Made by a program: the position numbers and the translations under genes | The notes under the pieces: model-generated | Database searches by the model: none | Seen by the model: only the letters and a program-made list of their open reading frames with translations | What the model was told of the DNA's origin: nothing | Assembly: GCA_030762935.1 (NCBI GenBank) | Contig: CM060900.1 | Span: 397,809,132 to 397,873,131, forward strand | Length of the DNA stretch: 64,000 nt | Origin: Hymenopus coronatus | Lineage: Eukaryota > Arthropoda > Insecta > Mantodea > Hymenopodidae | Direction: 5' to 3' | Shown here: piece by piece, positions 24,753 through 37,330 of the stretch | Layout of the letters: each line of letters starts with the position of its first letter | Position numbering within the stretch: the first letter of the stretch is position 1

Positions 24753-25374
24753 ATACATTTCCAAATTTGCAGTGTTAAGCAATAGATATATTTAAATGAC
24801 GTCTTCTGTTTTTCTGGATCTGCTGCAAAGCGTAAGCAAGACGGACATTTCTCTGGATAAGCTATTCTTTGCCATCAAATGTGATATAAGTTTAGGTAAT
24901 TTGGAAATCACAAGAAATAGCTAAATGCTTTAAGAAAAAAACATAATATATTAAAATACGACACTCGTATCAAATAACCCGTTTCTTTTTCGTAACATCA
25001 GTTATCCTACATATTTCCTTGCTTTTAGTTTGAAATTTCTAATATATAAAGTAATATAATTTGAAAATTTCCTCCTATTGTCCTACATTTTTGCAAAAAA
25101 TAATATGAAGGTAAGTACAAAACAGGCGTCTCTTATCTCAAGTGTACTGAAACCAAGTTTGGTCAACTTCTATCACTAAATGGAAGTAGACAGAAAGATA
25201 CGTTTTTGTGTTGCTAATCAATAGAAATCGAAAAAAAATGAATGTCTGTGGAGAAAGTTTACAATATACACCAAGTATTCACCTAGAATATGTAAGCTAA
25301 TGCCGTAGGTACTTGAAATAACTCATTTAATTCATAATTTCCTTTAAAAATATTCAACAATTGTTGTGGACAGA
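24753..25374. other. Unassigned DNA
   Basis: Nothing recognisable. Confidence 0.5.
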
Positions 25375-25520
25375 GTCGCGTAATGGTATAATGAATAACG
25401 GCGTAGTTTCGGTTCGATATCTAGATGGCACAGGTTATCTGACCGAAATTCTTATCTGAATATTCTCAACTCCCCGCGTTCGTAAATGGAAAATCGGGCG
25501 GGCAGTTTTAGTGTTCTGGG
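25375..25520 (+). mobile_element. Possible tRNA-like SINE fragment
   Basis: GTAATGGTATAATGAATAACGG followed by GGTTCGATATC suggests A and B boxes. Then comes a GC-richer segment ending with AATCGGGCGGGCAG. No second copy was recognised. Confidence 0.35.
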
Positions 25521-25882
25521 ATCCCTATTTATTCAATTAAAATTCTTTCTGATACCGACAATCGGTTAAGAATTACTTGCAAATGGGTCTAGAGGAACCC
25601 TTATGTAACACTTTAAACAAAATATTACGTTTTACATGCCTATATCTTAAACAGCATTGTTTTTTTGTCAAAAATTACTTTTAACTGTCTAATATAATAA
25701 CGAGGTCCATAGTCGTCATAGTCGTCAGGTAGATGCAATCGGTATTTCAATGATTGAATTAATTTGTGAACATTGTGTTTGGCTAAATGAACTGTTATAC
25801 TTGTACACCGCATAATGAGTATTCCTATATTTTGTATGGCTTCTGGCCATAAAAGGAGTGAAACAATTATGAATATAAACAA
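25521..25882. other. Unassigned DNA
   Basis: Nothing recognisable before the microsatellite. Confidence 0.5.
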
Positions 25883-25883
25883 A

Positions 25884-25937
<54 letters not shown>
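25883..25937. repeat. (ATT)n microsatellite
   Basis: About 18 ATT units. It creates artificial poly-isoleucine open frames on both strands. Confidence 0.97.
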
Positions 25938-25939
<2 letters not shown>

Positions 25940-28900
25940 TGTCTCTCCAGTTAAAAAAACCATAACTTTTAAGAGTGTGCAGAGCTCGAACAGGGAGATT
26001 ATTTGAAGAGGAATGTAGCAGAAGTGGTGAACTTTATACTGAACGGACATCGAACAAAGGTCAAAGGGAAGAGATGAAAGCAGCAGAGTTTCTAAGGAAA
26101 AATTAAGCTTGACGTCCCCTCATGTTAAATCAGTCGCCCAGAAAATAATGATTACTAATAAATCAGAAATAAAGATTTCATAGCTGGCAGTTTGCGATGT
26201 CAGACTTCCAACCTTTTCCCCTTTCACTGTAATATGCGAAATTTATTTGTTTTCAGTTCAGATATTGAACAAATTTATCTATTCTGACAAGTAAACAAGA
26301 AGAAAAGGGTTCCTTCAGTATAGACGCGGAGGTTAACATTGGACCCGCGACCTGTTAGACAATCCTTTTAATAAATTCAGTAATGCTCTCTCGCGTATAT
26401 TCTCTTAGTTAATTTGATCTAGTTAAACATTGCTCTGATTGCTACATTTCTTGTTTGTTCTGACAGACACCCACTTCATCGCATTTCCTGGTTTTCGCTG
26501 GGTTTGCTTTCATACAGATATCCATTTATACTCCTAAGCAAAGCCAAATAGTTAACTAAACAAATTTCCAGATGTTTCCGTCATCTCGAAGAGCACAGAA
26601 TGTACCCTAATATGACGAACGTTAATTTTCTCGTTTTTGAGCAGATGGAGTTCTGCTTTGAGATAAAAAAATACGTGTTTTTACACAGCATATCAATTGT
26701 TACAATATTTGCTAGAAGGCTTCTACTGTTTTAAAATACTATTAAGAATTTGATATATAATTTTGAGTGCAGTCGTATAAGTGATTAGTTGATCACGTAT
26801 AGCTGATCACGTATAGCTGTATGAATATAAATTCGTGGGGTCAGTTCATAACTTTCTTAAAGTCTCACGTAACGTTGAAACCCCTAAATAACATTACAAA
26901 AATAATGAACTTTATGTACCAAATTAATCTTAATTAAGCAATTTAAAATAAGTATTGAGTGTAAACTAAAACTTGAGTGTAAAATATTACAGAAAGCTGT
27001 GACAGCTGGAAGGTAAACATACGATAAATAAACCATAAATCTGTAATTTAGTGAATTCGGTAAAAATTAATTAACATTTTTACTTCGTTTGAAGTTTGTA
27101 AAGGCTTGTGTTTTTGCACACGAAACAAAATGTCCTAGTTTCGTTACAAAAATATTTGACATTTAAATACCACTTTTAATGTGTTTGGTGGCCCGTTAGG
27201 AAGACTTACACTCATAAGCATGCACACACGCGCACTTTCTAAAAAGTCCGCTTTCCCATCTTTTGATGTTTAGTTATTTATGTCCCTTTATATTCTATAT
27301 ACCAGTTGGCACATTTGCCACAACCTGTCGATTTTCGTTCAGCTGGTTATGCAATTCTTATCTTTTGTAGCAATGAATTGTAATAATTAAGAGTCGTATC
27401 CCGAGCAGGTACGGCCATACAGCGTGTTTGTTTAGATCCACGTTTCACAAGAGGGATGTATGTCTTGCGAATTTATTCCCAAAAGAGATGAAGAGAAACA
27501 AATTGTAATACTAGTATTGAAGTGACGGTTAACACAACTGCCTTTCAGTGCTGAAGTAAGCTACCCTGGTTGTCATCAATTTCGATATTTTGCCTTATTG
27601 AATAATTGACCGAGAGAGGAAAATAAAAAACGAGATTTTAAGCAGCATTTATTTACAGACCTCCATTGTCTGTCGATAAGAAATCCTACAGCTTTTTGTT
27701 TTATTTTATATATATTATATATATTATATTTTATATTATATATTTTGTGATGTACTTTTAATTGGAGCTGTCTCTGGCATCTTCTTCATGCCAGGGCAGA
27801 TAAATTTCTTTGTAGCATTTAAATTCCGTAACTTCGACAGTTTAAAGAACTATTTAATGTAATTCTCTTCACATAGTCTTATTGTTATATATTTTGTATA
27901 TTTTTGGAAATTATTTTATAACACTCTAGCGACCTGAGATAAAATTCAGTGTGTTTATATTTCTATGAATAATGAAAAGTTAGGGGTCGAAATACAACAA
28001 ATCGGCAAACATTTTCTTTTTTCACCTTTGAGAATTTGAGGGTGGAATTAGTGGGATATAAAATGAGATTAGACTCTTCTAATTTTTTCTGTGGATCAAA
28101 ATAACAGGAATATTGAAGGCATCAAATTTGAAGGTCTTCAAAGTTCAGGGGTTGCATCATATAGGACATAGGATACATCTGTTTTTATATCCCCCCTCCC
28201 CAGTTCTAATGTCAATGCACGGCATTAGAGATAGAAAAAGTAATCAGTACGGATTGTATAATGTTTCAAATATGGTACAACCATATGATATGATGAAATA
28301 ATTTGATGGAAAAAAAATCCGATGTATCAAATATGATTGATATATGGGAGCACTAGAGGATAGCTGAAATACGATTTGTAGTAATTGAGCATTAATATTG
28401 AATATATCAAGTAATTGTAATTCCCAAAGTTCTGTTTTGAAAAACGTACATTTTAATATAGTGAAATTATATATTGTTTTACAGGGTTTGAAAATAGTGT
28501 ATCTATATCATGAAAAGCATGTGTCCAAAAAGGCATTTAATTCCTTCCAGTAGTTTAGAGAAAAAGGAATTCTACTGCAAGAATTTGTTAATAATTTATA
28601 TTACGGCAAACTACGTTTAAAGCTTAAGTGCATTTTGGCTTCTGGTTCAGCCGTATTTGCATGTTATCCAATGAACTAATTGTTTAATTGTTTGCATGCT
28701 TTTCTTCTTGGAAGGTTGTTATTTTCGATTACGACCTCCCCATTATGATATAAAAAGAAAATTAAGCATGCAATGAACTCTTCCTCTCGATTCACGTAAT
28801 TTTACTGTTTTTAGAGCACACTAAAAACGCCAGATTTCCTTTTAAAAGGCGCATTTCAAAGCACATCCCCTTTTGGTTCAAATATCTGTAATTCCCTTTC

Positions 28901-29377
28901 GATCGTTCAAAATGCAAGTTTTTCGGAGTATCATGCTAGAAAATAATTTATTTATGGAAGTTGCCTTATCACGGCTCAACGTAAGTTTAACATTCCGAGT
29001 AACGATCGTTGAATTTGCCTCTCTTTAGAGAAGAACTTTCTCTGGTTTTCTACAACAGCAAACGCAGAGCCCAATGTATATCGTTTAGGTCTGGAGCACC
29101 AGCCTCCCCACGTTTGCTCTTTTCACTCCATCTCGTGATAATTCCAGGTTTTTAAGTGAAAACTACGACTACAAATTAAAACCTCGTACATAAAGAGGAA
29201 AAAACATTACAATTAGTGCCTAGCTCACACTTCCCTTACATTTTAAACGCACGAAGCGTTAAGGGCGGATGAATAACCAAATTCGAAGTACGTGTTGGCA
29301 ATGCTGGAACGGAGGAGGTGGGGGTGGGATGGGCTTGAACGAGTTAACACATGACAAAGAAAAATATGATGTGTTAC
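25938..29377. other. Unassigned DNA
   Basis: About 3.4 kb in which I see no gene and no repeat family. There is a 14-base tandem duplication at 26791-26818 and an AT-only patch at about 27705-27745. Open frames are at most about 62 codons. Confidence 0.45.
26791..26818. repeat. 14-bp perfect tandem duplication
   Basis: GATCACGTATAGCT occurs twice in direct contact. Confidence 0.95.
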
Positions 29378-30168
29378 ACTCATATGGCTTTCTCTCTCTG
29401 TTCTGCAAGCAAACTATTCTCACAAAAGACTATTCTATATAATGCTAATCATGATAAACATTAGCAGAAATAGTCTTATTACTTGCTTCCTTCTAAGCAG
29501 AAGGGAAATAAGGGAATACACTAGTCAAATCTTTTTAAAGCTGGTCGCTGTGAACAATCGACCAGTTCGCTCTGCATGGCCACCAGTAAAACAAAAGAGA
29601 GATGAAACGAAAGATGACTTCGCATTTGAGGGAAGGTATATAGTTGAAAATTGAAAGCAAAACAAGGAATAGCTCGAAAATGGTCAACTCGACACGAAGT
29701 TGTGTGTTTTAACGAGATCTAGATTTTTGTGTTGTAAACCTTGACGGTTTCCTAGGTAAGCAAAATTCAGCAAAATTCATTCAGAATGAAGTCTTCTGAG
29801 GAAATTCCCCAGAAAATTCAAGATATACATATTTTTTTATCTTTTTAGAAAAGGAAAATTTTCAAAAACAAAAACAAAAAACAAAGGTGCAGGTAAAGTG
29901 TAGCTTTGGGTAGGGAGATTTTCCTCTAAATCTTCATGTCGCATCCTTGGAATATATTAAATGTAAATATCAAGTTTGAAATGTAACAGTTTTTTTTTCG
30001 TCTTTGAGCTATACTATCTACACATGCGCGCGCAACGACCTTTTTCTATTCTTTTTGACTCAGAGAACTTCAAAATATATTTCCGGTGAGATCTCAACAT
30101 CGTATTTTTGGGTGGAATGCAATACCTTCACTACCTACTGTGTGCATAGTACGTGTAGAGAAAGTAAA
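29378..30168 (-). mobile_element. Hairpin family B, copy B3 (near full length)
   Basis: Minus-strand copy. Its 3' end is at the left (ACTCATATGGCTTTCTC) and its hairpin end at the right (TACGTGTAGAGAAAGTA). Intermediate blocks match B4 in inverse order, such as TTAGCAGAAATAGTC, AGAAGGGAAATAAGGG, AAAGCTGGTCGCT, GTGTGTTTTAACGAGATCTA, CTTCATGTCGCATCCTTGGA and GGGTGGAATGCAATACC. No coding capacity. Confidence 0.75.
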
Positions 30169-30421
30169 ATGTGTTTTCGTATTGAAAACAAAATTATTCG
30201 GCCGGCTGGTTCAATACATAAAACACATGTATCGGAGTGACAGACGCCATCGTTAGTTGCTCTACATAAGCAAGAATAGATCGGCTTATTTTTCTCAGTG
30301 TCTGAGTTCTAAGTTTAAGTGCCTGCCATGCTGTTTGAAGCGCCATTGTGGTAATGAGTTTATGGATAAATTACAAAACCTAAGTCTTTAGTAGATTTTA
30401 CGTGCTTAGCTGACTTCTACG

Positions 30422-30535
30422 GTATATATACATATATGTATATATATGTATATATATGTATATATATGTATATATATGTATATATATGTATATATATGTA
30501 TATATATGTATATATATGTATATATATGTATATAT
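30422..30535. repeat. Tandem array of a 10-bp unit (TATATATGTA)
   Basis: Nine perfect head-to-tail units at 30441-30530, one imperfect unit before them and AT-rich edges. Alternating purine-pyrimidine sequence with self-complementary units. The Tyr-Ile repeat open frames on both strands are by-products. Confidence 0.97.
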
Positions 30536-31838
30536 TATACACAATACAAAGTTTTCAAACGAAAATGGATGAATCAAACAATGTTGCAATAAGATACTTA
30601 GACATGTCCCATTTATTTATTAAAAATTCACTTAGTGATACGGAAATAATACGTGTATTTAAAATAAATACAAGTACGATCAAACACGGAAACGTTAATT
30701 GTATCTATATGTTGGTTTTAGTGTGAAATTCGTTTTAAAGTTGTATAATTAAACAACAATGTTGTTTAAGTCGCTGCAAAGGGAACTAAACCACGCAGTA
30801 CTAGTGATATAACATGGTGCGCATACCTTTAGTTTTGAGGGGAAGCAAGTGTCGGGTGAAGAAGGCAGAGCTCGCTCATCTGTCTTTCCGCAGTGTTTTC
30901 AACCAAAGAGAGCTCCTTATGGTAAATATGTTATATAATTTACCGCTAACTAGCTGAATTATTAAACGAAACACCGCGCACTTGCATGTGCGTGAACTCT
31001 ATAGTCTACAAACAGCATTGACGTCAGTATATGTCAAGGTGTATGGGGTACTTCATGTCTCAAGGTTGTCGCTCTGCTTCCGAAATTCCTTGAAACCTAC
31101 CGAATAAAGACGGGGCCAAGCGCCCATGAAAAGGTGAGCGTGCATACAATATTGCTTTACGGAAACATACACACATTGAAGGTGCTTAAGTGTTGACAAT
31201 GCCTTTGCAATTCAACATTTTCACTATTAGGTCCAGGCTTCATTTCTGAGCATATATTGATACAGACATCTAGGAGATGAATATTACTTCTCCACCAATG
31301 AACGAGAGCGAATGCATTGTTCCTATTGTAATCTCCATAAACTTAAACAGCGACGACTTTGTGTTTATTAGCCGCCATAGATGTTAACGTCTGTATACAG
31401 AGATTACGATTTCAAAAGGATTCCTAATAGATGACAATTAAAGCTACATAATATAATTTAGCAGCATTTGGCACTGTTTTATAAGAGGCATGTACCTTTT
31501 AAAATAATTAATTTTGTCCGTTAAACATTTCCGACTATATCTTGCGTTTCATTGGAATTCAAAGCCTATTTAAAAAAGATATACAGGTATTTAGGGATTC
31601 ACTTATACGGTAGCAACAATTCCTTTAAATTAACAGGAATAATTTTACATAAAGCTCACGAAAAATATACTTTAAGCCGATTTTGTCTGATACTGACTAC
31701 AAAATATTTCTTGGAATTACATGACAACGGTGCATTTATCAAACGGTACATGTTTGGTACGTTCTGTTGTGGAGGTTATAACTATCCTATAAGTATCCAA
31801 AAGAAATTGCCCTTAATTGGAGTAAAAGCATAGGCAGG
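30536..31838. other. Unassigned DNA
   Basis: A 93-codon plus-strand frame ends at 31833, next to copy B2. I recognise no domain in it. Nothing else seen. Confidence 0.4.
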
Positions 31839-32775
31839 TTTTACTTTCTCCATAACGTATCTACTTACAGTAAGTAGAGGAAGTGCTGTATTTCACCCAA
31901 AATTTGATACCGAAATTTCACCGTAAATACATGTTTTTGACTCCCCCTGAACCCCCGAAAAAATGTAGAAAAATATCCGTGTGTGCTCGTTTCTCTAAAC
32001 AGCATAACTCAAAAACAAAAATTATGTTAAGTACCCAACTCTGGCATCTTTCAAGGATGCGGCACGAAGATTTTCAAGAAAATCTCCGCACATCTTACTA
32101 GTGCCATTTACATCAGAGCATGTTAGGGTCCTTGAACGGTGCAGGGTGCAAAATAGGTTTTGGTTAGGCTGACAACAGTGAAAACTCCAATTCCTCGATT
32201 TGTAGCAATGGCTGTCTCTCTCTCTGCACGAGTCAGATTTTTACGCGTTTGAGAGATCCTGATTTAAGTGCAAAAGCTTTCGAAACTTTGTATTTACTAA
32301 AAACGAGTCATACAATTTTGATTAATAATCATATGTTTAAGATACGTTCAAGACAAATGAAGTCCTCTTCTGAATTACTTTTGCATGAGTGGTAAGTCGT
32401 GGAGATGACAAATGCTTACACATGAAAACTGTAAATCTCGTTGAAGCATACAATTTGTTTGTGTGTGTGTGCGTTTAATTGTCGGGGCGGGGGTTGGAGG
32501 TGGGGAAGCAAGTTACGAGTTATTCTTTCTTATTGATTTGAATTTTCAAATACTTATACTTATCTCAAGAAAAATAAAGCTGTCCGATTTTTCCTCTTAG
32601 CCATGCAAAAAGAACGGAATTTAAAAGCCATCGCACATCGACTTGCACAAATTCTACTGTGTTCCCTTTATCCCATTGTAGCTACAAAGAAATATGCAAT
32701 AAATATTTCTGCATATGCTTGCTCGATTAACAGGAGGTATATAGAAAAATAGGCTTTTGTAGGAATGGACTGGGA
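31839..32775 (+). mobile_element. Hairpin family B, copy B2
   Basis: Starts TTTTACTTTCTCCATAACG. An inner palindrome CTACTTA/TAAGTAG precedes GAGGAAGTGCTGTATTTCACC. The family blocks follow in order (AAATACATGTTTTTGAC, CGTGTGTGCTCG, AACAGCATAACTCAAAAAC, GCGGCACGAAGATTTTC). The last 200 bases are diverged and the right edge is uncertain by tens of bases. A roughly 100-base stretch around 32110-32230 does not match other copies and may be a small insertion. Confidence 0.7.
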
Positions 32776-34023
32776 ATTTAACATCATATATTTGAACGAA
32801 GAGAAAATGTTAAATTTTATTACCACTTTAAACAGCTTTCACTTAAAATAAAGCGTTTACACTTGTTGCTTTAGTTTTTAACCGCAAACTACTGAAGTAT
32901 ATTATTGTATGCACTAAAGCGTAAAGCTCTTGTCTTATGTTTTCATTAAAGCAAGCTGAAAGCACTTGTCCTGTCGCCGGGTAAGCAATTTGATTACAAT
33001 TGAAGCAGGCAATGGCCCATGTCGCTTGGTTGTTCATATTTCTGGCATCAAGATAAAGACCGTCTTATGGTTACCCACTTCAGGATTACTTGAGCCTTGA
33101 CGGGAACGACACTTTTGCATTAGCATAACTGTCGTAATATAGTCGTATGCTGTCACACTTTACGACTGGACTGAAGCAAATGGTAAGTTTATGTATGCCC
33201 GTGGAGTATTAGAGCGAGAATGACTTCTAGGCATGGTTGATATTAGGAGAGATTTAAATGTTAACTTGTGTCAGTAAACCCTGGTACAATTCATATTCGA
33301 GGTCATCTGTTACGTGTACATGTAGTCTTTTCCTGAAGCCCTTAATTTCGCGAAGATACAATGCAGATCATGTAAAAATGCGAAAGTACAGGTTCTGCCG
33401 CTGTTCTATATGAAATGGCGGAGTGTGTTAATTATGTATTGTAACTGAAATCTAATCTAACCTAAACTTTTCTTTCACAATCTTTCGACTTCTAGAGGTC
33501 CCGTCAGATGGTGCATAGAATGAGGTTACACTATACGCCGGGTTCTCATCTCTACCGAATCTATAATCTGAAAATACCTATTTTTGCGAACTAACACTTC
33601 AGTTTTTCATGGTTCTGTCCAGTTTCTCGCGGTGCTACTTTATTAGATATAACAAAAGTTTTTAATTGATTTCTTATGGATCGCGAATAATTATGTCTGT
33701 GTTTGACATCATAATTGATATTGTTGAGCCTTAAAATCACTTACTGTGGAGTTTGTTTCAGTAGCTTTGTATAAAATTGGCGAAACTCGCATATAGTTTT
33801 TCGAGCATTAACGTTAATATTTTAATTTAATTGTAACGCATATAGTTTTCCATTATCCTAATGGTCAAAGCTGCAACATTCAGTAATTATTAAACTTATA
33901 AACGTAATGAAATGTGAGCAGGTGATCTTAAATGAAATGTGTCAAATATAATCGATTGTGTTTTAATTACCCTCACGCTGATGTATTTTCAGTTACTTGT
34001 ATTGCATTTCGAGGAAGGATTGC
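32776..34023. other. Unassigned DNA
   Basis: Nothing recognisable. Confidence 0.5.
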
Positions 34024-34881
34024 TTTTTACTTTCTCCATACGCACTATGTACATAGAGTATAGAGAAAGTATTGCACTCCACCAAAAAATTCGATACCGA
34101 GATTTCACCGGAAATATATGTTTTAGGGTCCCCAATATCCAAAAAAAGCATTTTCACAAAAAGGTCCGTGTGTGTGTGTCCGTGTGTCTGTGAACACCAT
34201 AACTCAAAAACGAAAAGTCGGTAAAATACCAAACTTGGTATTTAAGTTTAGTATCTTCCAGGGATGCGACACGAAGATTTTGAGAAAAATCCCCCCACCA
34301 CCAACTACCCTTTACATGGAACTTTTTTCGAAAATTTTTATTTTCTCAAAAATGGCTCTAACGATTTTGATTAAAATTTCGGATATTAAACATATTTACC
34401 TCACAAATGAAATGTATATCTTGAATTTTCTGGGAATAGCCTCTGAAGAGTAGTTTATTCTGGATGAATTTTACTAAATTTTGAATAACTGCTAAACCGT
34501 AAGAGATGGACAAAAGTTTACTACACAAAAAATGTAGAGCACGTTAAAACACACAATTTATGTTATGTACATTTTTTCGTGGAGTTCGTCGTTTTTGTGA
34601 CATTCCTTATTTTTGGTTTCTGCTATGAAAAACGTATACTTTTCTCATACTGGAACTTGTCAACTCCTATCCATATAAACAAAGGAACTTCATTGACATA
34701 GCAACCAGCTTTTGACTATCACTTTAACCTACGGTTGTCCCTTATTTCGCTTCTACTTACAAGGATGGGAGAAATAAGACTTTTTCTGCTAATTTTTTTA
34801 TCTGATTAGCATAAAGTAAATAGAATTATAAGTTTTTTAAGAAGTATTTGTTGCAGGGATATGGAGAAAGTCATGTGAATG
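34024..34881 (+). mobile_element. Hairpin family B, copy B4 (best preserved)
   Basis: Used as the reference copy. The left end is a hairpin: TACTTTCTCCATAC (34028-34041) pairs with GTATAGAGAAAGTA (34058-34071) at 13 of 14 positions, and the loop holds the 12-base palindrome CTATGTACATAG. Next come TATTGCACTCCACC, GATACCGAGATTTCACCGG and a (GT)-rich block. These are followed by CATAACTCAAAAACGAAAAG, GGGATGCGACACGAAG and CTACCCTTTACATGGAAC, and further on CTTGAATTTTCTGGGAATAG. The 3' end is GAGAAAGTCATGTGAATGG. No open frame of note. Confidence 0.82.
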
Positions 34882-36324
34882 GTACACATCAGATTTTTAT
34901 AAAAAGAAATGTAAAGTTATCCCGAGTTCGCTGTAGCTGTTAATGAATCATAATGGCAACTTCTAAGAAGTACTTTAAAAGCGAATAAGAAGTTAAGTTA
35001 GGTTCAATTTCTTAAGTTAAATATACAGGGCATGATTTTCTTAATCGTAATATCCCGAAACGTATGTCTCTTCATAACGAGGTTTGGCCTATGACCAGCT
35101 TTGTAAAAGCCAACCTTAATGCAAAGCATGAAATTATGATTCACTATAAATAAAAATAATGAACAATTAAGAAAGCAATTTACTAAAGAAAGGAGTATAT
35201 AGAGATACACAAGTTTAATATTTTCTGAGCCCACAATACTTCAATAGAATATGTCTATTTATCAGCACACAAGGTAAATTATAACTGAAAGATAAGGTAT
35301 TGTGTGGGGGTTAGCAGTACATTGGGAGGCCTTAAGGCGTGTTACCATGTAATGCCCATCTAGCCCGGCGACCTCCGTAACTTTGTTAGTACTGTACCCT
35401 GATTGTGAAGACGTTACAGCGGCATCTCATTTGCCTTATCTCAATTACATTTCCTTCCTCCCTCGATGGCGCCCAAGAAATGGGAATTAAATAATGGAGT
35501 ATTAGGATTTGTATCACAAAATTAATAGACTTGAGTGCTGGACGTGAAGGAGGCGAAATAGAAAATAGATTATTTGGAACGATTTAACCTGTCTCGCCCA
35601 GTCTACCGATATTCCCACTGTAACCTTTATATTTTGGATCATTCGATGCTAGGAATGAGTCAAACGTTTAAAAGCATTGGCTACCTAAACCATTTCTTTC
35701 GGGAAATTCACAAATTAATAATAATTCTGTTACGATTATAGTTATAACTATAATAACTAAAACAAAGGTATTTGTTGTAAGAAACGCGCCAAATTTAAAA
35801 GATAAGCGTTGTCGATAGTGTTTTTTCAACGTAATTCTGGTGTGGTATAAGTGGTACTAATATTTTTTTTTTCTAAAATGTTTCCAATAGATGATAGGTA
35901 ACTTTTCTTTTAATATGAGTATCTTTGTGTGCAATCGAAAATGTTGAGGAAGAGAAACTTAATTTTGTTTTAGCACTGAAGGTCATATGATTGTATAAGA
36001 CACTAATTTATTGAACATAATTTTTTATTGTACTATCAGTCGAAAATTATCATTAGTATCCGCTAAAGTTATTTCTATATTATTTGTATGGTAAATCACC
36101 GGAAGTTTATGTTTCGGAATAGTATTTAAAATTAACTAGATAATTTTGTGGCATTTGAAGGGCTCTTCTGATTATTTATAGTTGAAAATTATACTTTTCA
36201 TTTGTATGTGGTGAATCAACAATATAGGTTATTTGTTTTTCTACACGTGCTGCCTATTGACTAAAGTTGCCAAGTGTAGAAGCAGACTGAAAATACTAGA
36301 TGCCATAGCCTGAACTGATTGGCT

Positions 36325-36368
36325 AATCAACCACAATCAATCATTGATTGGTCTAATAGTGGTTAATT
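36325..36368. repeat. Nested inverted repeat
   Basis: Outer arms AATCAACCAC and GTGGTTAATT pair at 9 of 10 positions. They enclose CAATCAAT-C-ATTGATTG (36334-36350), a perfect 8-base inverted repeat around one base. It could form a cruciform, or be chance in AT-rich DNA. Confidence 0.7.
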
Positions 36369-36489
36369 GTGAAGCTCTGGTTATAAAGCACTTACGAAAT
36401 TGTAAGTCGCCTTTGGGGTATGTTGTTTCAAGATGAATTTGAGAAGTCCTTGTAGTTTATCGGGAAAAAAATGAGTTAATTTCGGCGCG

Positions 36490-36545
36490 TACTGCCATGG
36501 TAGTTCAGTTGGTTTGAACGTCGGCACCGTAACCGAATACCCGTT
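36490..36545 (+). mobile_element. Possible SINE head fragment
   Basis: CCATGGTAGTTCAGTTGGTTTG resembles a tRNA A box and D arm. The B box position is degraded (CGTTGTTCATC). Confidence 0.3.
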
Positions 36546-37139
36546 GTTCATCTACCTTTTCGATTAGTACATCGTTTCAAAGTTATTTATTAAATGCTAC
36601 GTATCTCGGAACTATATCACATATTTTCTTTATTACTTCAGCATTTTTTAACCTCAGATACACAGGAAGTTACGAAACATCAATACTTCCTTAAATCTGA
36701 GTGCCTACTTACTTTTACAACCTGAAGTATCACCTCAATTCTTCTGTAAATGTACAATTTTTGTTTTAATTTTCTCTACCTTTAGTTTTAAACTTCCGAA
36801 AATCTGTAGTGTCCAGTAGTTGGACATATAGCTGATTTGAGTTGGAACAGAGAATCAGAGGCGAGACAAAAAAAATGATAACACAGTAACCAATATATGT
36901 TCAAAAAGTGGACGTTTTTATATATTAAAAAGACATAATTTAAACATGTGTTTGAATGAATTTTCTACTCATCTACAAACTATTGTTACAAAAACCTATT
37001 GTTCTGTTTCTTTCTTGTTAATCTAGATAAAGTTTCATTACAGATTTACATATGTCGTTAGGATAAGTAGGTAAAGAATTAATCAAATACTTAAAGAGTG
37101 TGTTACAATGTGATGACTTTGAAATTTCATGCTATTTGT

Positions 37140-37330
37140 ATCACCATAAGAGAAAAAAAATTGCCGAATAGAAACCCACATTTCAAAAACGTGTAAGCAT
37201 TTAAAAAAATTAAAACCAATAACAAGGAATAGTTGCGAGCTGGTTAACGCTTCAACATTTATTTGACTAAAATGTGTGGTTTAGTGAGATGTAGATTTTG
37301 TATAGTAAGATTTTGTTTGCTGTTACAGTT
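37140..37330 (-). mobile_element. Hairpin family B, internal fragment B11
   Basis: ACAAGGAATAGTTGCGAGCTGG and GTGTGGTTTAGTGAGATGTAG match the minus-strand interior of copy B3 (ACAAGGAATAGCTCGAAAATGG and GTGTGTTTTAACGAGATCTAG). Both ends are missing. Confidence 0.45.

Larger units (their letters stand above)
34882..37139. other. Unassigned DNA
   Basis: No gene or known family recognised. A nested inverted repeat lies at 36325-36368 and a tRNA-like head fragment at 36490-36545. Confidence 0.45.

Noticed and set aside
25640..26050. 136-codon minus-strand frame with a long isoleucine run
   Set aside because: The frame exists only because it crosses an (ATT)n microsatellite.
30422..30535. Regularly spaced repeat as a CRISPR-like array
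   Set aside because: Units are contiguous with no spacers, and the sequence is eukaryotic.
30398..30726. Tyr-Ile repeat frames on both strands
   Set aside because: They are translations of the 10-bp AT satellite.
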